Source: Pholis gunnellus (taxonomy: Eukaryota > Chordata > Actinopteri > Perciformes > Pholidae). Taken from it: a stretch of DNA of 64,000 nt. The stretch lies in contig OU342806.1 of the NCBI GenBank assembly GCA_910591455.2, positions 21,766,535 to 21,830,534 on the forward strand, given 5' to 3'. Each line of letters begins with the position of its first letter. The first letter of the stretch is position 1. The notes beneath the pieces are model-generated. The model was not told the DNA's origin, did not search any database, and worked only from the letters and a program-made list of their open reading frames with translations. Below are positions 9,546 through 22,935 of this stretch, piece by piece. A program made the translations under genes and the position numbers.

Positions 9546-12500
9546 GACAGAAAAATAACTATTTCGAGAATCAAATAATCGTTGAATGCCAAGCGCAACA
9601 CATTCCAGCTTCTAAACTGTGAGGATTTGCTACTATTACTTATGTTATTGTGTACCTTTTGGGGTTTTTGGATTGTTACTCAGATACATCAAGCTGTTTC
9701 ATGGCTACAGACCAAACGATTCATCCGCAGATAGATAAAACGATAATGAAAACAACTGGTATTTGCAGCTCTTGCTTGATTACTATCTGTCCGATCATTT
9801 AGTTTTTTCACCTTTTGACTGCTTTTTTGGTTTTGCTGCTGATGTTCCGAGGGCTGTGACTTAATGGTAGAAATGATGGCCAAAACTAAGTGTCAACAAA
9901 CCAGGATTAGACTTTGAAAAGTTTGAATTATTATGGCACAGCACCTTGGCACTCCACAAAGTGCTGCATGAACTCCGGGAGCAGCAGACCAATGCCCATA
10001 TTCCCTATTAACAGTGCAGTTTCCAGACACATTCAGAGATGTTGTGTCTTGAGTCCCGGCGCGCTTTGATTGAATCTGTGTTCATTTCTAACTGCTTTGA
10101 CTTCTGACGGTATTTCCTGGTAATGATTCCAGTTAAAAGAATGAGTACATACTGTACACTAGCGTGCGAGTTGTGTGTATTCGTTCAGTGCGGCTGGATT
10201 TTTCATGATTTATTTAGGACGGAGCAAAAAAACGGGCGGTGACGAGGACGGGAAGGACTTGAGAGCAAAATGCGAAACGCATTGCGAAACAGGCTGCCCC
10301 ACTTGAAAAGCTATTCTGAAACCGTGCAGGCTTTGATTAGTGTTTTTACAGGGTCGGGGTGGTTAGCTCTGTTTTAGCCCTGGCTGTCTGCTGCAGAGTG
10401 AGTTCAGCTCTGCTGTGTTTATGGCTCCTCATTTTCTAAATAGGTCAGACGCAGAGCAATGTTCTCTCCCCCCTCTTCCTCTGCCGCCTCTCTGCTCTCT
10501 TTAATTGTCTGGCTGCCCGTCTGTTTTATTGGAGTGGGTTTGGTCCGTCTTCTATAAATAACATCCATACCCCTCCGGGTAAATATCTCATTTCTATGTG
10601 TCTCTGCTCGCTGGGGTTGATGCTCTTAGTTAAAGCATCAGTGCTAGCGAAGCCACTCATCCCTCTCTGCATCCCATCCGTCCATCTATCCAGCATACTG
10701 CCGCCACACAAGGCCGTTTGTCCTGAATAATTGATTGGTTGAGGCACCGACGGCATGACAAGCCACATTCCTGCACTCCACAAATCCTCGGCAGCAGTGT
10801 CTGCGTAGCAGAGAGCAGAACAGCGAGGCCGTTGCGGAGGGTAGCTGACTGATCTGCGGCCTCCATCACCGCTGACACTCCGGCACGCCCTGCTCTGTTT
10901 TTCTGGGAACAGGACTGATCAATGGTCAATTCAGATAGAGTGAGTGTGCAGCGTTTGACAGTGCAGGCATGTGACAACACATATTCCTAATGAATCGTCT
11001 CGCTATGTGCAAGGCGAAGGATTTCTCCACGGATTAGATTCAAACATAGATTGACCGTTGCAAAGCCATTGATACCAATTCAATTGAATGTGGTTTCAGT
11101 TCAGCACAAGCAGCCATTGTACTTTCTGACTTTTTAAATGGTGTAAAGAACAGGCCGAACCAGCACAAACCGGCGCTGTGTTGGTCGGGTTTTGCGGCAT
11201 GCATTTCACGCCGTGCTATAGTTGGACTCCGCTGACCTTAACAACAGTATAAGACCATGCAAAGAAATGTTTTAAACCGGATTTTAAAAAACTGCAACCT
11301 GGTAGCTAGAGATTCCTACCAAATCGAAAGCCATGACATTCATTCCCGCCAATGGCTCCGTTTATATTTAGTAGAAATGAACTTGTTGCCCAAAGTGGAG
11401 CAACATTTCTCTTCCCTCTCCTCTTCCTCCACTTGTTGGCCTGAACAGTACATACGTACCTCTCCCAGCACAGCCGTGCTGATTAAATCAGGTGTGATAC
11501 CTAATAGCTCTAACAGGGCTCATAGCACTAATCAATGCGTAACACTATCTGACACGGTGCGATTGTGAACGCCGTCCTACATTTCCCAACCCGACGCCTT
11601 ACCCTTCCCCGAGGGACCCTGTTTACAAGCTCCATGCAACATTAATTATGACGGTAAGCTAATGAATCCCCGATGGTCTCCCCCGTCATTATCTACCTAC
11701 AGGTACATAGGAGAAAGGTTGAGGTAATCGGAGTTCAGGCTGAATCTAGCGGGCTAATGTCGTGCAGAGCACTGCTCTGCTGTGATAAGGCGGCTCGCGT
11801 CCTAAGCTCGCCGCACTCTGCTCCTCTGTTATGTAAATGAGCTATGTAATTGGATGTTAAGAAGACTAGACATCACGGGATCATTCTCCCCAAAGGATCG
11901 CAAGAGCTTGGTCAAGTAAAACAAATGTAACCCCTCCACGTCGTCAGCGCGGAGAGGATCAGTCTTTGACAAGAACTGAGAGACCTGAATTCAGAGCAGG
12001 AAGTTCAGTTCTTTTTTTTTGGCGTGGCCACCTTCCAACCTGAATCTTTAAGCCAAGTCTAAACCCTCAAACATCCGCTGAAAGAAAGGTCCGAAACTCA
12101 AAAAGGTACTGGCAAAGACGGAAGCACGAGACCAAACACGTGCACTCCGGCCTCGAGCTTTACGTCGATATGTGCCGGGGAAAAGGTCGACGATGACACG
12201 CTCAAAGCCGGCGGTAATGAGGCTGAGAAGCCGGGTCTACCGAAAAATAATGAGCTGCGTCGGGTGACCCTCTACCAGAACATTATCTGTAAGATTTCAC
12301 TTCACTTTTAATCACTTCTCCCTTGCGATTGGTGTTTAGCTGCTGCCAACGAAAGTTAACACCTCCGGCACAAGTGTGCCAGGAAAGGGAGGGATTATGC
12401 CATCGGAGGGCTTTGAATATGGAACATCTGCACAGGAGGAAGTGTTGACTTTCAGTGACAATGGCTTTGCAGCAATAGACTAAAAAACAGCAAAGAAGGG

Positions 12501-12726
12501 CGGATAAAGAAGTGGCAAAGTAAAAACGAGCATTTCTGTTATCTGTTCTGTTGTCGTCAAAGCCGATAGGATTGACTAAAGAAATAAGACCAATGGTCTA
12601 TAAAATTATGTTTTCTTTTAACATGTTACGTTAGATTTTCCTATATCATTATTATAGGAGATGAGTCTGGGCAAAGAGCTCATCATAACCTTCAGATTGA
12701 CCTGCTCTATTGTGCATGTTTCACCT

Positions 12727-12727
<1 letters not shown>
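9546..12727. other. repeat-poor part of intron 2
   Basis: About 3.2 kb with few repeats, balanced composition and no credible ORF. Stretches such as 10380-10930 and 11560-11960 look like ordinary unique sequence and are reasonable places to test for conserved non-coding elements; that is inference. Confidence 0.4.
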
Positions 12728-12769
<42 letters not shown>

Positions 12770-12778
12770 ACACACACA
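12728..12778. repeat. (CA)n microsatellite
   Basis: CA run with one TC interruption near 12764. Confidence 0.95.
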
Positions 12779-14667
12779 TATGCATATCAAACAGAAGCTG
12801 TCGATAGCAATCCCAGTTTTTAATTGAGCGCCAGGCGGTTTGAGTGTCACTGTGTCTTCAGAGGCGTGTCGGTGCCGAGCGGGACAACGGATCAATGTGA
12901 TCGGGGAGGTGATGAAACGCCGCCGCACTGGATAATGACCGGGAGATCAAATGCAATGAGAGGGAGAGAGAGACACGGGAGGGACATCAGAAAGGAAAAG
13001 AAACACACAAAGCAGTAATTGCCAGCCTCACAGAGTCCGTCCGTGTGGTGAGGGAGTGTGTGTTCACCGAGGTGCGTGTTGGCGTCGACAGCCCGGGAAT
13101 CATCTCTGCCCCCCGCCGCTGTGCGATGAGTTCAGGGGATCGATGAGCGCAGCCTCGGCCTAGCAACCTGGCTAAACGGCCTCATTTGTGGGTTTATTTT
13201 TAGCTCGACTCTGAGCTCTTTGTTTAGGCTCTAATGGATACTCTGTGTTTGTCTGTGTGTGTGTGTGTGTGTGTGATTGTGTGAGTGTAAATGCTGTACA
13301 GTGAAGAGAGGAGGCACCGAGGCGCGTAGTGTGAAGTGAGACAGCGGGAGGGAAGCTTTGCATTGTTTCTGTCAGTGAACCTTTCTGTCTCTTTGTCTTC
13401 CCCAGTGAGCTTTCAGTAACTTTTCCCTCCATCTTTTATCAGTTTTTAGATGCTTTTTTTTTTGTGAAGGAAAAAGGGAGCAGTGTTGCCGGATATCAGA
13501 CAGAATTTAATCTCAGTTTATATCTTCAGCCTGACAGCACCTCCACTCAAATCAATTCCAATCACTGGAGACCAACGTATCTGCCTGATGTGATACAAAC
13601 CACGATGTGGGAATTTCTTGCCGTACTAGGGCCAATACGAAACTTAGTCTAAAATTGAATGAGACACATTTTGATGGTAAATCAGTAACTATCTGATCAA
13701 AGAATAAGAAAATATGATTAGGAATCTGACTGATATAGAAGACGCCAACATTTTCAAATGTTCTCTGAACACACGCACAAACAAAATGAATGAATTAAAT
13801 TAAAATGAGGAAATATCTGATCAAAGAATTAATAAACAAGATTAAGACTGTGACCAGACTCCAGTGATGTGGTGCTGAAAAGATATTGGTTTGAATAATT
13901 TTGTTTGTTTTCGTTCATATCGAGTTTTGCACCAAGAAACATGTTTTAACTGGAACTAATTGCTAACATCAACGAACCAGACATTTGCTAATTGATCTGT
14001 GGAGAATAAAGTGACATAACTATATTTTGAGAGGGAGACGGTCCAACATGACTCCTCAAATTGCTGATGAATGATAAAAGATTACAATTTGGATTATCTT
14101 ACATACTTAATGAAATTAAAATAATCAGAACATTCTTTGATGATGATAATCATATAATTGCAATCGGAATCAACCAATGCAACGAACCGGGCTCCTAATG
14201 AACGCACACTGATATAATATCTCCATCTCTGTGCGCTAACACCGGTGCAAAGCTGATCTGACTGCTGCTAGGTGGAGTTAATTCTCTGCACCCTCGATAC
14301 CGAACCAAATCATGGCAGCCATGTGCAGGGCCGACGACGGCTCACATTCAGCCGCGGTCGGCCCGACTTAGCTGGATCACTGGGGAATTAAGAAATCTGA
14401 CAGTATTTCGCTTTGTTTAATACAAATCAACGCGTTTTAAGGGTTTCCATCTGCTTCACCCTGTCCTGATTCAATATACTGACACCCACACATGGAATTA
14501 TCTCAAACCACTGGCACATTTATTTTTTCTGGAGTTTGTGAAATATTCTTGAAGGCTGAATATGAGTAAGGATGACAGATTGTGTCGAGGCACTCGGGAA
14601 TTAGCTAACTGAGCAGGATGAGTCCTTGTCTCAGATACTCATGGGCTCTTGTTTACTGACCTTTTTC
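12779..14667. other. intron 2, unassigned
   Basis: Unique-looking sequence with a short GT run at 13254-13275. AT-rich from about 13640 to 14160. No gene seen. Confidence 0.45.
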
Positions 14668-14714
14668 TGTGTGTGTGTGCGCGCGCGTGCGTGTGTGTGT
14701 GTGTGTGTGTGTGT
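14668..14714. repeat. alternating purine-pyrimidine GT/GC tract
   Basis: A GT run with an internal GCGCGCG block; the alternation is unbroken, a favourable sequence for left-handed (Z) DNA. Confidence 0.9.
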
Positions 14715-15225
14715 TTTTCAGTGTGGAGATGACATGTGTCACCCATGTGGAAATGTGGAGTTGTGAATTGGCAGAACATCTTTTGGCTGCTCTCTTCTTC
14801 TTTTCCGCTCTGTCTTTGATTTCATTCTCTCCTTCAGGCCTCCATCTGAACAAGTCATTCAGTCTGTTTTTATAGTCACAAATCTGACTTCCTTGCACGC
14901 TGATCTTGAAGCTCGTGGAGTGGCTTGGCCTCTGATCACAACACTGGTTTCAGGAAAGTGACTGAATTAAAGAAAAAAATGTTAAAACAAGTGCATTTGT
15001 GTTGGAGACAGGTTTAGACGATCACTTGGTTAAAGAAAAAACAAGAGTTTTTTGAGACTCGGTAGACTCGCATGCACACACATGTTGACACAAACACGCT
15101 GATGTGTTGCTCCCTGCTTTAAAGTCAGCTTTGCACTCACTGCGACTCTATGCGGTAGCATGCAGGGCTGCATGCCAATTAGAGTATCGTAACGAGAGTC
15201 TGCACTCTGCAATTTACTCTGTCAA

Positions 15226-15226
<1 letters not shown>

Positions 15227-15305
<79 letters not shown>
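15227..15305. repeat. (CA)n microsatellite, 79 bp
   Basis: Uninterrupted CA dinucleotides. Confidence 0.97.
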
Positions 15306-15307
<2 letters not shown>

Positions 15308-15506
15308 GCAATACACTTTCTCAATGATAAGGTCAAACCCAGTGAACACATAAATACAAGAGCCTTTTAAAGTGTAAGGAGATGAATGTGTAATGAGGAG
15401 TGGGCGCTGAAACCCGGTATTAAACGGGAATCTGCGCTTAATTATTAAGTATTGATAAGCATCTTCTCTGCTCTCTGTGTCAGGGCTGAGCTCCTCCAAA
15501 TGCACT

Positions 15507-15534
15507 CACACACACACACACACACACACACACA
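15507..15534. repeat. (CA)n microsatellite
   Basis: Perfect CA run of 28 bp, 200 bp after the previous one. Confidence 0.95.
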
Positions 15535-18260
15535 AGTCAACGAACAGTTTAGCAGAGATGCTGTAGTGGAGACGGTGAACCAAGGGAAGTGGACGCCAAG
15601 ATAACTGGAGTGGACGACAACTACGCTCGTTACTGTGAGTGCAATAAAACCGTCTCAAGTTGAAAGCCAATTATGCATCATTGCTCAACTAGCGTCAGCA
15701 TGATGTGAACACGTAGAAAAGCCACGTTTCAATCTGTGGAGCCACGTCCGCTCACTTCCCCGCCGCCACTTTACGGCCCCACTGTGTTTGTCACCATGAC
15801 AACTAACAACAATCATCATCTTTTCTACAGTTCGGTGTTTGCTCCTATTCTATTCCTATGAGCCCAATCTGAATTCTAATCCTGCATTAAAGCAACAAGA
15901 AGAGAGAAGGGACACGATTCAGATTCAGGTTTACAAAAAACATTTAAGCCAAAGTAAAAGCTTTCTTTCATCTCAGTGATATTATACATATGTTAATCTT
16001 TCTTCATGTGTTTTTCTCTTTCCTTCTTATAAAGGAAGAACATCCCCACATTTGGAGATGTATACCATTTTCACCATTGTTCCTCACAATAAGTACTTTT
16101 ACTGTAGATAGTAGTTTGCATTTTACTTTAAAAACCAAACAAAAATAAAACACATGCTTATGTTAATCTCTGAAGTGTTATTGTTTGTGCAGGAGGGGAG
16201 ATTTATTGTCCCTGTTTTGATTGTAAATGACGGAGGTCCACACAGCGCCTGTGTTGTATTGATGAATACTGTGGAGTCGTTCAGTGATAGGAGAAGGTGA
16301 TTGAGCAGCAGGTGGTCCTGGGAGACCGCGAGGACTCTTTTCTTAGCTGCAGTCTGGACCTGCAGTTAAACAGCAGGTCCAGACTGCAGCGCCGCGGTTC
16401 TGGGAATACATCTGTGAGAGGTTCAGGCCGCAGCGTGGAGAGCTGCAGGAGGCTCAGCGAGGCGGACCGTCGGGGAGAGCTGTTGTCAATAAAGCTTTTA
16501 TTTTACTGGCTGCCTAATTGGCCTTGGAATCACTGCGCTGAGTCGGGGGAGGCTTCTCCTCTTGAGCCGAGGAGGATTTACTTGACAGCAGTAAAAGAAT
16601 AAGCGCGCAACACCCAACAGCCGCAAAACCGAAACAGGCCGTGTTGATTTCTATTCGCGTGGAAACAAAGACAAAAACTTGTTTTTAGCTGGAAGGCTAA
16701 ATGGAGCGAAGGAAAACTGAGCTAGTTTACATATTGTACCGGTTTTCTTTGCCCTGTCTTGCTTTTCTACCTTGCTCCTTTCTTTTCTTCCTCCTCCTTT
16801 ACCCGCGTTAGCTCCTTAAGCTTTGTTTATAGCGCGAGCCCTCGCAGGTGGCACGTGAGCTCCGAGCATGAACGGAGGCGTTTAGCTGTGCGCTGCATTA
16901 TTCTCCCAAACGCTAGAGGGTGTGCAAACTAAATGAACTGCGAAGAGTCAAAAAGACGAGTGTAAAAGACTACTTTCTTGCCTTTGTACAGGCCCAAGAA
17001 ACGAGTCAAGTATTAAATGCAGTAGGAAGAAACAAAGGATGAATATCCTGGAAACAATTTGATTTGCCTGCAGAATATATATTTAAATAAAGACGTTTAT
17101 AATATTTTGTATTTGTAATACATGTATTTGCGTTTGTACAATCCCTAGACGTGTAAATTGTGTTTTTATCAGTGAACTATTCGCACGATCAAGCACCGCG
17201 ACCACTTGCGGGGCCGTGATTACGTCAACTTCTGGCTCACGATGGCCTCGTGACGGCTTCACTACGGCGAGTATAAACTTAGATTTAGCTGGATTTAAAA
17301 ACCCCAAATAATCTCAATTTGTGGAGAAAGATTTTCACCCTACAGGAGAACTCTACACTGGGGCTCAACATTCACTCTTGACCTCAGAAAGAGCAGATGA
17401 GAAAACATTTCCCTCCACAAAGTCCATTCAGCAGCCATTATATCACAAGATCTTCATCATCATCAGCAAATGGAGTCTGTTGTGGTAGAGTAGCAGATTT
17501 ATTAATCCAACGTGGACGTGAGGTCAAAGTGCTCAGAGAAACTGGAAAGTTTAAGATCTTCAATTCCATGACTATTGGGCGAAACGGCTGGTGCTGAAGC
17601 TCGTGTGATACGATTGAAAGCTCTGAAAGCTGCTAAGTGGACCTTGTGGTGAAATTGCTTTATAAACTGACCTGTACTCTCCTTCTTTGGATTTTTTCCT
17701 TATATATTCAGTTTGCTGCAACTTTGGTTTCAATGAGTTTTCTTTCAAGAAAACCTCTTCCCAACATAAACGTCTGTTTGTAAAGTCAACTACCCAAACT
17801 CTTACCTAAATCACTGCGTCAGAACATATTTCCGGTTAAATGGCGTCAGGCTACATAGCTCCTTCCTATAAACCCTCTGGGAATTAAAGAAGAAGACAAT
17901 TACAAACCTGTAAAATAAAGCTGTAATCATTTTAATTGTCAACGTAGTTAATGTAGGTATTAAAAAGCACCACATAGCTGAAAATAAAAACTATGATATT
18001 GGCCTTAAAAATTTAGAAATATTCTGTATACAAATACATGCAATATACCCACCATGTGTCCCTAACTGTAGAATATATATATCTCCTTTTGGCTGCACCT
18101 AACAACTGGCTTTACTGTTGATTCATCTGGCAAAAACCTTTTCTTCCATAAAATGTCAGAAAACTCTTTGAAGAATATGCCCTTTGGAGTTTCTTGAAGA
18201 CATTTAGTCTAATATTATGCAGGACAATGAAAAAAACATTTGCTCCCCCAAGTTGCCAAA
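15535..18260. other. intron 2, unassigned, includes a perfect hairpin
   Basis: GC-richer block at 16280-16620 with a perfect 18-bp inverted repeat (annotated separately). 16621-18260 is unremarkable and AT-rich toward its end. No gene recognised. Confidence 0.45.
16346..16390. repeat. perfect 18-bp inverted repeat, 9-nt loop
   Basis: GCTGCAGTCTGGACCTGC at 16346-16363 is the exact reverse complement of 16373-16390; the loop is agttaaaca. As RNA it would form an uninterrupted 18-bp stem. It is shorter than a typical microRNA precursor and sits in no recognised repeat. Confidence 0.85.
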
Positions 18261-18286
18261 CCCCCCCCCCCCCCCCCCCCCCCCCC
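18261..18286. repeat. poly-C run, 26 bp
   Basis: 26 consecutive C bases; the complementary G run can form quadruplexes. Confidence 0.95.
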
Positions 18287-19532
18287 AAAATCCCAGATAA
18301 AACATGACCTCTGTGTCTTCGCTCGTAGCTACAGCTCTAACAACTTTTACCCGTAAAGGACGATGTAAAAACAGACCCGCTGCTTTGTTGAACAGGGGAT
18401 ATTCCCGGTTCCTCCTGCAGACACCATGTAGCCACTCGAAGCCGCCAGGAGCTGAGACTCCGCCTGTAAATCCTCTTCCTCCCTGATTTGTGTGCAGCGA
18501 CTCGGGACCAGGTTTTATGTTCAAAAAGGAATGACGGGGTGAAAGAAATCGCTCTGACCATGGGAGATGTGCTTTCTCCTGCGGCCTGTTTATGGGCACC
18601 TATAAAACCACACTGCTTTTTTACGGCCTCCTCCTCGCTGCATTTTAATGTCCTCTGAAGTCTCTCGATAGACTCGGGGAACAAGTCGTTTGACCGCTTT
18701 AATTTCAGCAATCGGAGGGACTGTAAAAAATAATTTAAGCAGCTCGTTTTTGTCTCCGAGGCAGTAATGCGTTTCGGGGGGTTGGTTCGAGCCAGTACAT
18801 TTATGCAGCTGCAGGTTACTGCGGTGTTGGTATTAATGAGCAATTTATAAGGGCTACCGCAACACGTTTTCACATAATGACTTCATTAAAAGCAAAGTGG
18901 CTGTATGTGAGAGGTTTTGAAAACACCTTTTTTATTAATCATGATTCATGATTGCAAGTCTTATTTTATTTGTTTACCTTTTAACAACAATGGGATGATC
19001 CTCAGAATCGTATGCAATCAAAATGACCTGCGAGCATTAGTTAATCATTTATTTTTATTTCTAGTCAAAGACAAAACCGCATTACTGCCTCCACTAGAGC
19101 TCATTTCTGAGGTAGACATTAGAGTGAAACTACAGAGGTACTTCCACAGAAAATCACATTTATTCTGTTGAAAATGTCGTTCTTCTTATGGTAACATAAA
19201 CACACATCAAATTTCCGCTTGCATCTCACACCTTGCTGCCGTAAGATGCTTTTATTAATAACAGGGCCCGGAGCCATGCTTGTGACATGATCTCATTCTC
19301 TGCAGGAAGTCGGTACGTCAGGCTTGAGTATAGGCAGATGAAAAACAAAGGTGCCTTCCTCCAACCTGGTGCATGTTGGTTATGCAAGACCACGCCTTGC
19401 GGTGAGTGCCGCTCATACTGGTCATCATGAGTGGAGGGGCTTTAAGCCGACAAAGACAAGTGTGGGAAGTGATAAATTGGGCTGTAAAAGTCGTACAGAG
19501 CAGCAGATTTAGAGGGATCAGACTAAACGGGG

Positions 19533-19534
<2 letters not shown>
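18287..19534. other. intron 2, unassigned
   Basis: Contains a 178-codon minus-strand ORF (18337-18873) without recognisable similarity or intact context; rejected as a gene. The rest is AT-rich. Confidence 0.45.
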
Positions 19535-19612
<78 letters not shown>

Positions 19613-19615
19613 ACA
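19535..19615. repeat. (AC)n microsatellite
   Basis: About 73 bp of pure AC, then a short AGAC-interrupted tail. Confidence 0.95.
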
Positions 19616-19730
19616 GGCCATCCATAAACCAAAACTCTATTCACAATTGAGCTATTGTGTTGGTATTTGAGCTGACGAGAAGAGCACTGTAGTGCTTGGC
19701 ACCGCTGGTACAGAGAGAGAGTGTGTTTTT

Positions 19731-19787
19731 GTGTGTGCGTGTGTGTGTGCGCGTGTGTGTGTGTGTGCGTGTGTGTGTGCGTGTGTG
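19731..19787. repeat. (TG)n tract with CG interruptions
   Basis: Alternating GT with several GC steps; inverted relative to the AC tract about 115 bp to the left. Confidence 0.9.
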
Positions 19788-20255
19788 AGCCACAGAAGCC
19801 AGTTCGGATAACGTTTAGCCAACTGGAGAGCTTTTGAGTTGAAAAGACACCATAAGTGTGTAGGGGCAGAGGTTAAATATGACACACAAGCTTCTGTTTT
19901 ACCATTGAAATTAGGGGGTCGGTTCCAGCCTCCCAAGAATCTTGAATAATTAGTTTGAGAGGATACATGTTCAGGCAGGTCACAGTGATGGAGAATGTCT
20001 CATATGAGGTCCTGACTCCATTGTGTGTCTGTGTAGATTGGACCAGAGGAGCAGTTTTTCTTCTTCATGTGTGTGCAGAAGGAAAAGGAGGTCAGTGTTT
20101 GCCTGGTGCAGCGGTTTGTCCTGCTCTGCCCACATCGAGCCCTCAGGTCAAACGCTGTTTTCGTCTTCCTGTCGGCTTTCATCTCCACTGAGAAAACAAA
20201 TCTGCTCAGGTCCTCGAAACCCAGGCAGAAAACTGTTACTGATTCAGCAATAAGT

Positions 20256-20258
<3 letters not shown>

Positions 20259-20313
<55 letters not shown>
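20259..20313. repeat. (CA)n microsatellite
   Basis: Pure CA, 55 bp. Confidence 0.95.
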
Positions 20314-20314
<1 letters not shown>

Positions 20315-20536
20315 ACATAAGGTTTATATATCTTCCTCCAAACATTTATATCCCGCTGCCTTCCACTGTGACCTGAAAGTGTTTCAAGCTGGTCATCCAA
20401 TACGCGAGAACACACTCGAGCACAGTGAGAGTGTGTTTGCTTACACGGGACCCATTTTGACATGGCGACCCCCCACACGCGTGTGTGTGCGTTTGTGGAG
20501 GCGGGTGAGGTTAAACGCACAGGTCAGAGTTTACAC

Positions 20537-20584
20537 TGTGTGTGTGTGTGTGTGTGTGTGTGTGATGGTGTGTGTGTGTGTGTG
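20537..20584. repeat. (TG)n microsatellite
   Basis: TG run interrupted once by 'atgg'; inverted relative to the CA run at 20259. Confidence 0.95.
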
Positions 20585-22346
20585 GAGCGGAAAGCTTGGC
20601 GGCTGAAACGATATTCTGTGCACAAAAGACAAATCACCGGCCTGAGGCTCATTTCTGCCCATCGTGATCTGTCGTGGCGTACAGTTGAAACTAAAGCAGG
20701 GAAATCTGACAGCGGACAGTTGTCACGTTCCAGCAGATGGATTTGTTCATGCTGTAATTCATACTGATGCTCTCAGCTACAGTACGTAGCATGGTTTTTA
20801 TTCTACACTTGTTTTGCTGACGTTTTCCTGGGGCCTCGGTTCAGGGACTGGTTGGCTCTCGCCCCTTATTTGGCTGCCAGGTTCTGTTAGGTTCTAAATG
20901 AATCTGGACTTTGGCCATTTTTAAGCTTCAGTCATCTCCACTCAGCAACAGCCAGCCCAGCTTTGGGCCGGTGTACTCGTGCAGCAGTCATCACCAGTCT
21001 GACAGGCACGCCACAAGAAGGCTATTGATTTTTTTATGTGCAATTTCTTTTCCTTTTATGTCATCTTGAAAAATACAAAACTGAAAAAAGAATAATTGTG
21101 ATGATTTTAGTAAGCTTAAAGTCGACCTTTTATGAAAAATATTAGGATTAAAACACAAAGGCAAGACGTAAAATATCAAAAGACTTTTTTTGTGTGTTTG
21201 TTTTTCTTCTTGAAACATTTCCCCATCTTCTTTCATGTTAATCCCCTCTCAACTCCCCTTTCTTATATTATATATAATTCGCTCCATTGTTTGAATTCTT
21301 TCTTTCCAGTTGTGGATGCATGGGCGTGATTGCTAAACAGAAATTTCAATTTGAATATTTTATAATATGTAAATATGTATCACTCTTACGCTGAATTTAT
21401 GTCGATATTCTTACAAGTCATATTGACCAGTTTTTTATTGTTTCTCAGGAAGTCTTTCACATTGGGCAAAACCATCACATCTTCTGTTAAATGATATTGA
21501 GCCTCTTAGATTGGAGCGATAGAGCGGCACGTGTGTATTTACCGTGTGAAAGGCTATTATTTTCTAACACAGGTTTAACTACTTACACTGATAATGTCTG
21601 CATCCTATTTAGGCTATTCCAGTTTTTGGGCCCCTTGTATTGTTCCCGCTGGCTTTCTGACACGCCTAATTGGAGCCCTGTCATCAATGATACCCTGTTG
21701 CCGTGGAAATCACAGGTGTAATGCTATAAGACTTTGACAAACGCCGCTGTTCTTCAGCTCAATAGAACAGCACAAAAGACCGATATTTCGGGAGATTGGT
21801 GTGGATTTCGCTAATAAATCACTCTGAAGTGGATCAGTAAAACAAACGGACTGGAATCACAGTGTGGCAATCATTATTCATTCCTACGGCAGCTTCTAAA
21901 AAAGCCCTTTTCATCGTCCGTCATCTCACAAGTGGCTTGTCACTTTGTCTTTTTATCTCTTCGTTATAAATCCCCGGCAGAGATATAGTGCACTATCTGA
22001 CTTGTGGGTCGGGGAAACGTGGGTGCCGCAGGTTGCGAGAGCCTCCCCGTGACAGCTCTGCAGTGTCAGTTGAAACGGTGTGCGCTTGTGTTTGTGAAAA
22101 CCAAAGCATAAACACAAACTGATGCCTTATGGCGGAAGGTGCTTTGTTACACATTCTTGTTTGTTTGGTTTCCAAGGTCAGCGTTTTGCTCCTCCTGACT
22201 GATTTCTTTCTTTCCGTCCTTTGTTCCTCGTTCCTGCCACGTCTGTAATTTGAGTGGAAACATTTTCCTGCTGGCCTTTTGAAATTCCTTACCTTGCCTT
22301 TTCTTGGTCGCGCTGTGCGGCTTTACACTGATGCATGTATGGAGGC

Positions 22347-22348
<2 letters not shown>
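20585..22348. other. intron 2, unassigned
   Basis: Low repeat content. 21480-21780 and 21830-22060 look like plain unique sequence; no gene. Confidence 0.4.
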
Positions 22349-22391
<43 letters not shown>

Positions 22392-22399
22392 GGGGGGGG
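22349..22399. repeat. (GT)n followed by an 11-bp G run
   Basis: GT dinucleotides to 22388, then G11 at 22389-22399. Confidence 0.95.
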
Positions 22400-22740
22400 A
22401 TTGTGTTTGTCTGTGTGTGTTTGCACCACAGTTCCATTATTCCGCCTGTCACACAGAGACGAGATGTCTTTATGGAAGTTTAATGACTCTCAGCTGTTTT
22501 CACACTCTGCAGCCGACTGATGTCGTCACATAATCACCATCATTTATAAAACATAACCAGTTATGCTAACACGCTCATTCATTCTACTAATTAATGCATT
22601 AATCAGCAAGTAGTGTATTAACACGCTCATCTTTACAGAACGCATGAACAATGTATTAATGCCTTTTTAAAAGCAGTAAAGAGCTATTCCATCTAAACAT
22701 ACAGTAACAAAGACAAGTATTGGCACAACTTTGTATTTCT

Positions 22741-22935
22741 GCCTCGTCCGTCCGCTCTCGTGGAACGCGATACCTCAAGAACGCCTTTTAGACAATTTCT
22801 TCAAATTGGGCACGAACGTCCACCTGGACTCAAGGACGTCCTGGTTAGAGTTCGGTGGTCCTCAGTCACTCAGTCACATGGATATACAGTATATTGCAAC
22901 GTGACTGGTTGGCGGACGCAAACTTCTGCTCGGCG
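22741..22935 (+). repeat. interspersed repeat family R2
   Basis: Includes 'gaacgcgatacctcaagaac' and 'cacctggactcaaggacgtc', phrases I recognise from a very common teleost repeat, and shares its right part with 3715-3770. No coding capacity. Confidence 0.55.

Noticed and set aside
18337..18873. 178-codon minus-strand ORF
   Set aside because: No recognisable domain, no splice or start context, and a plus-strand ORF overlaps it; consistent with chance in GC-richer intron sequence.
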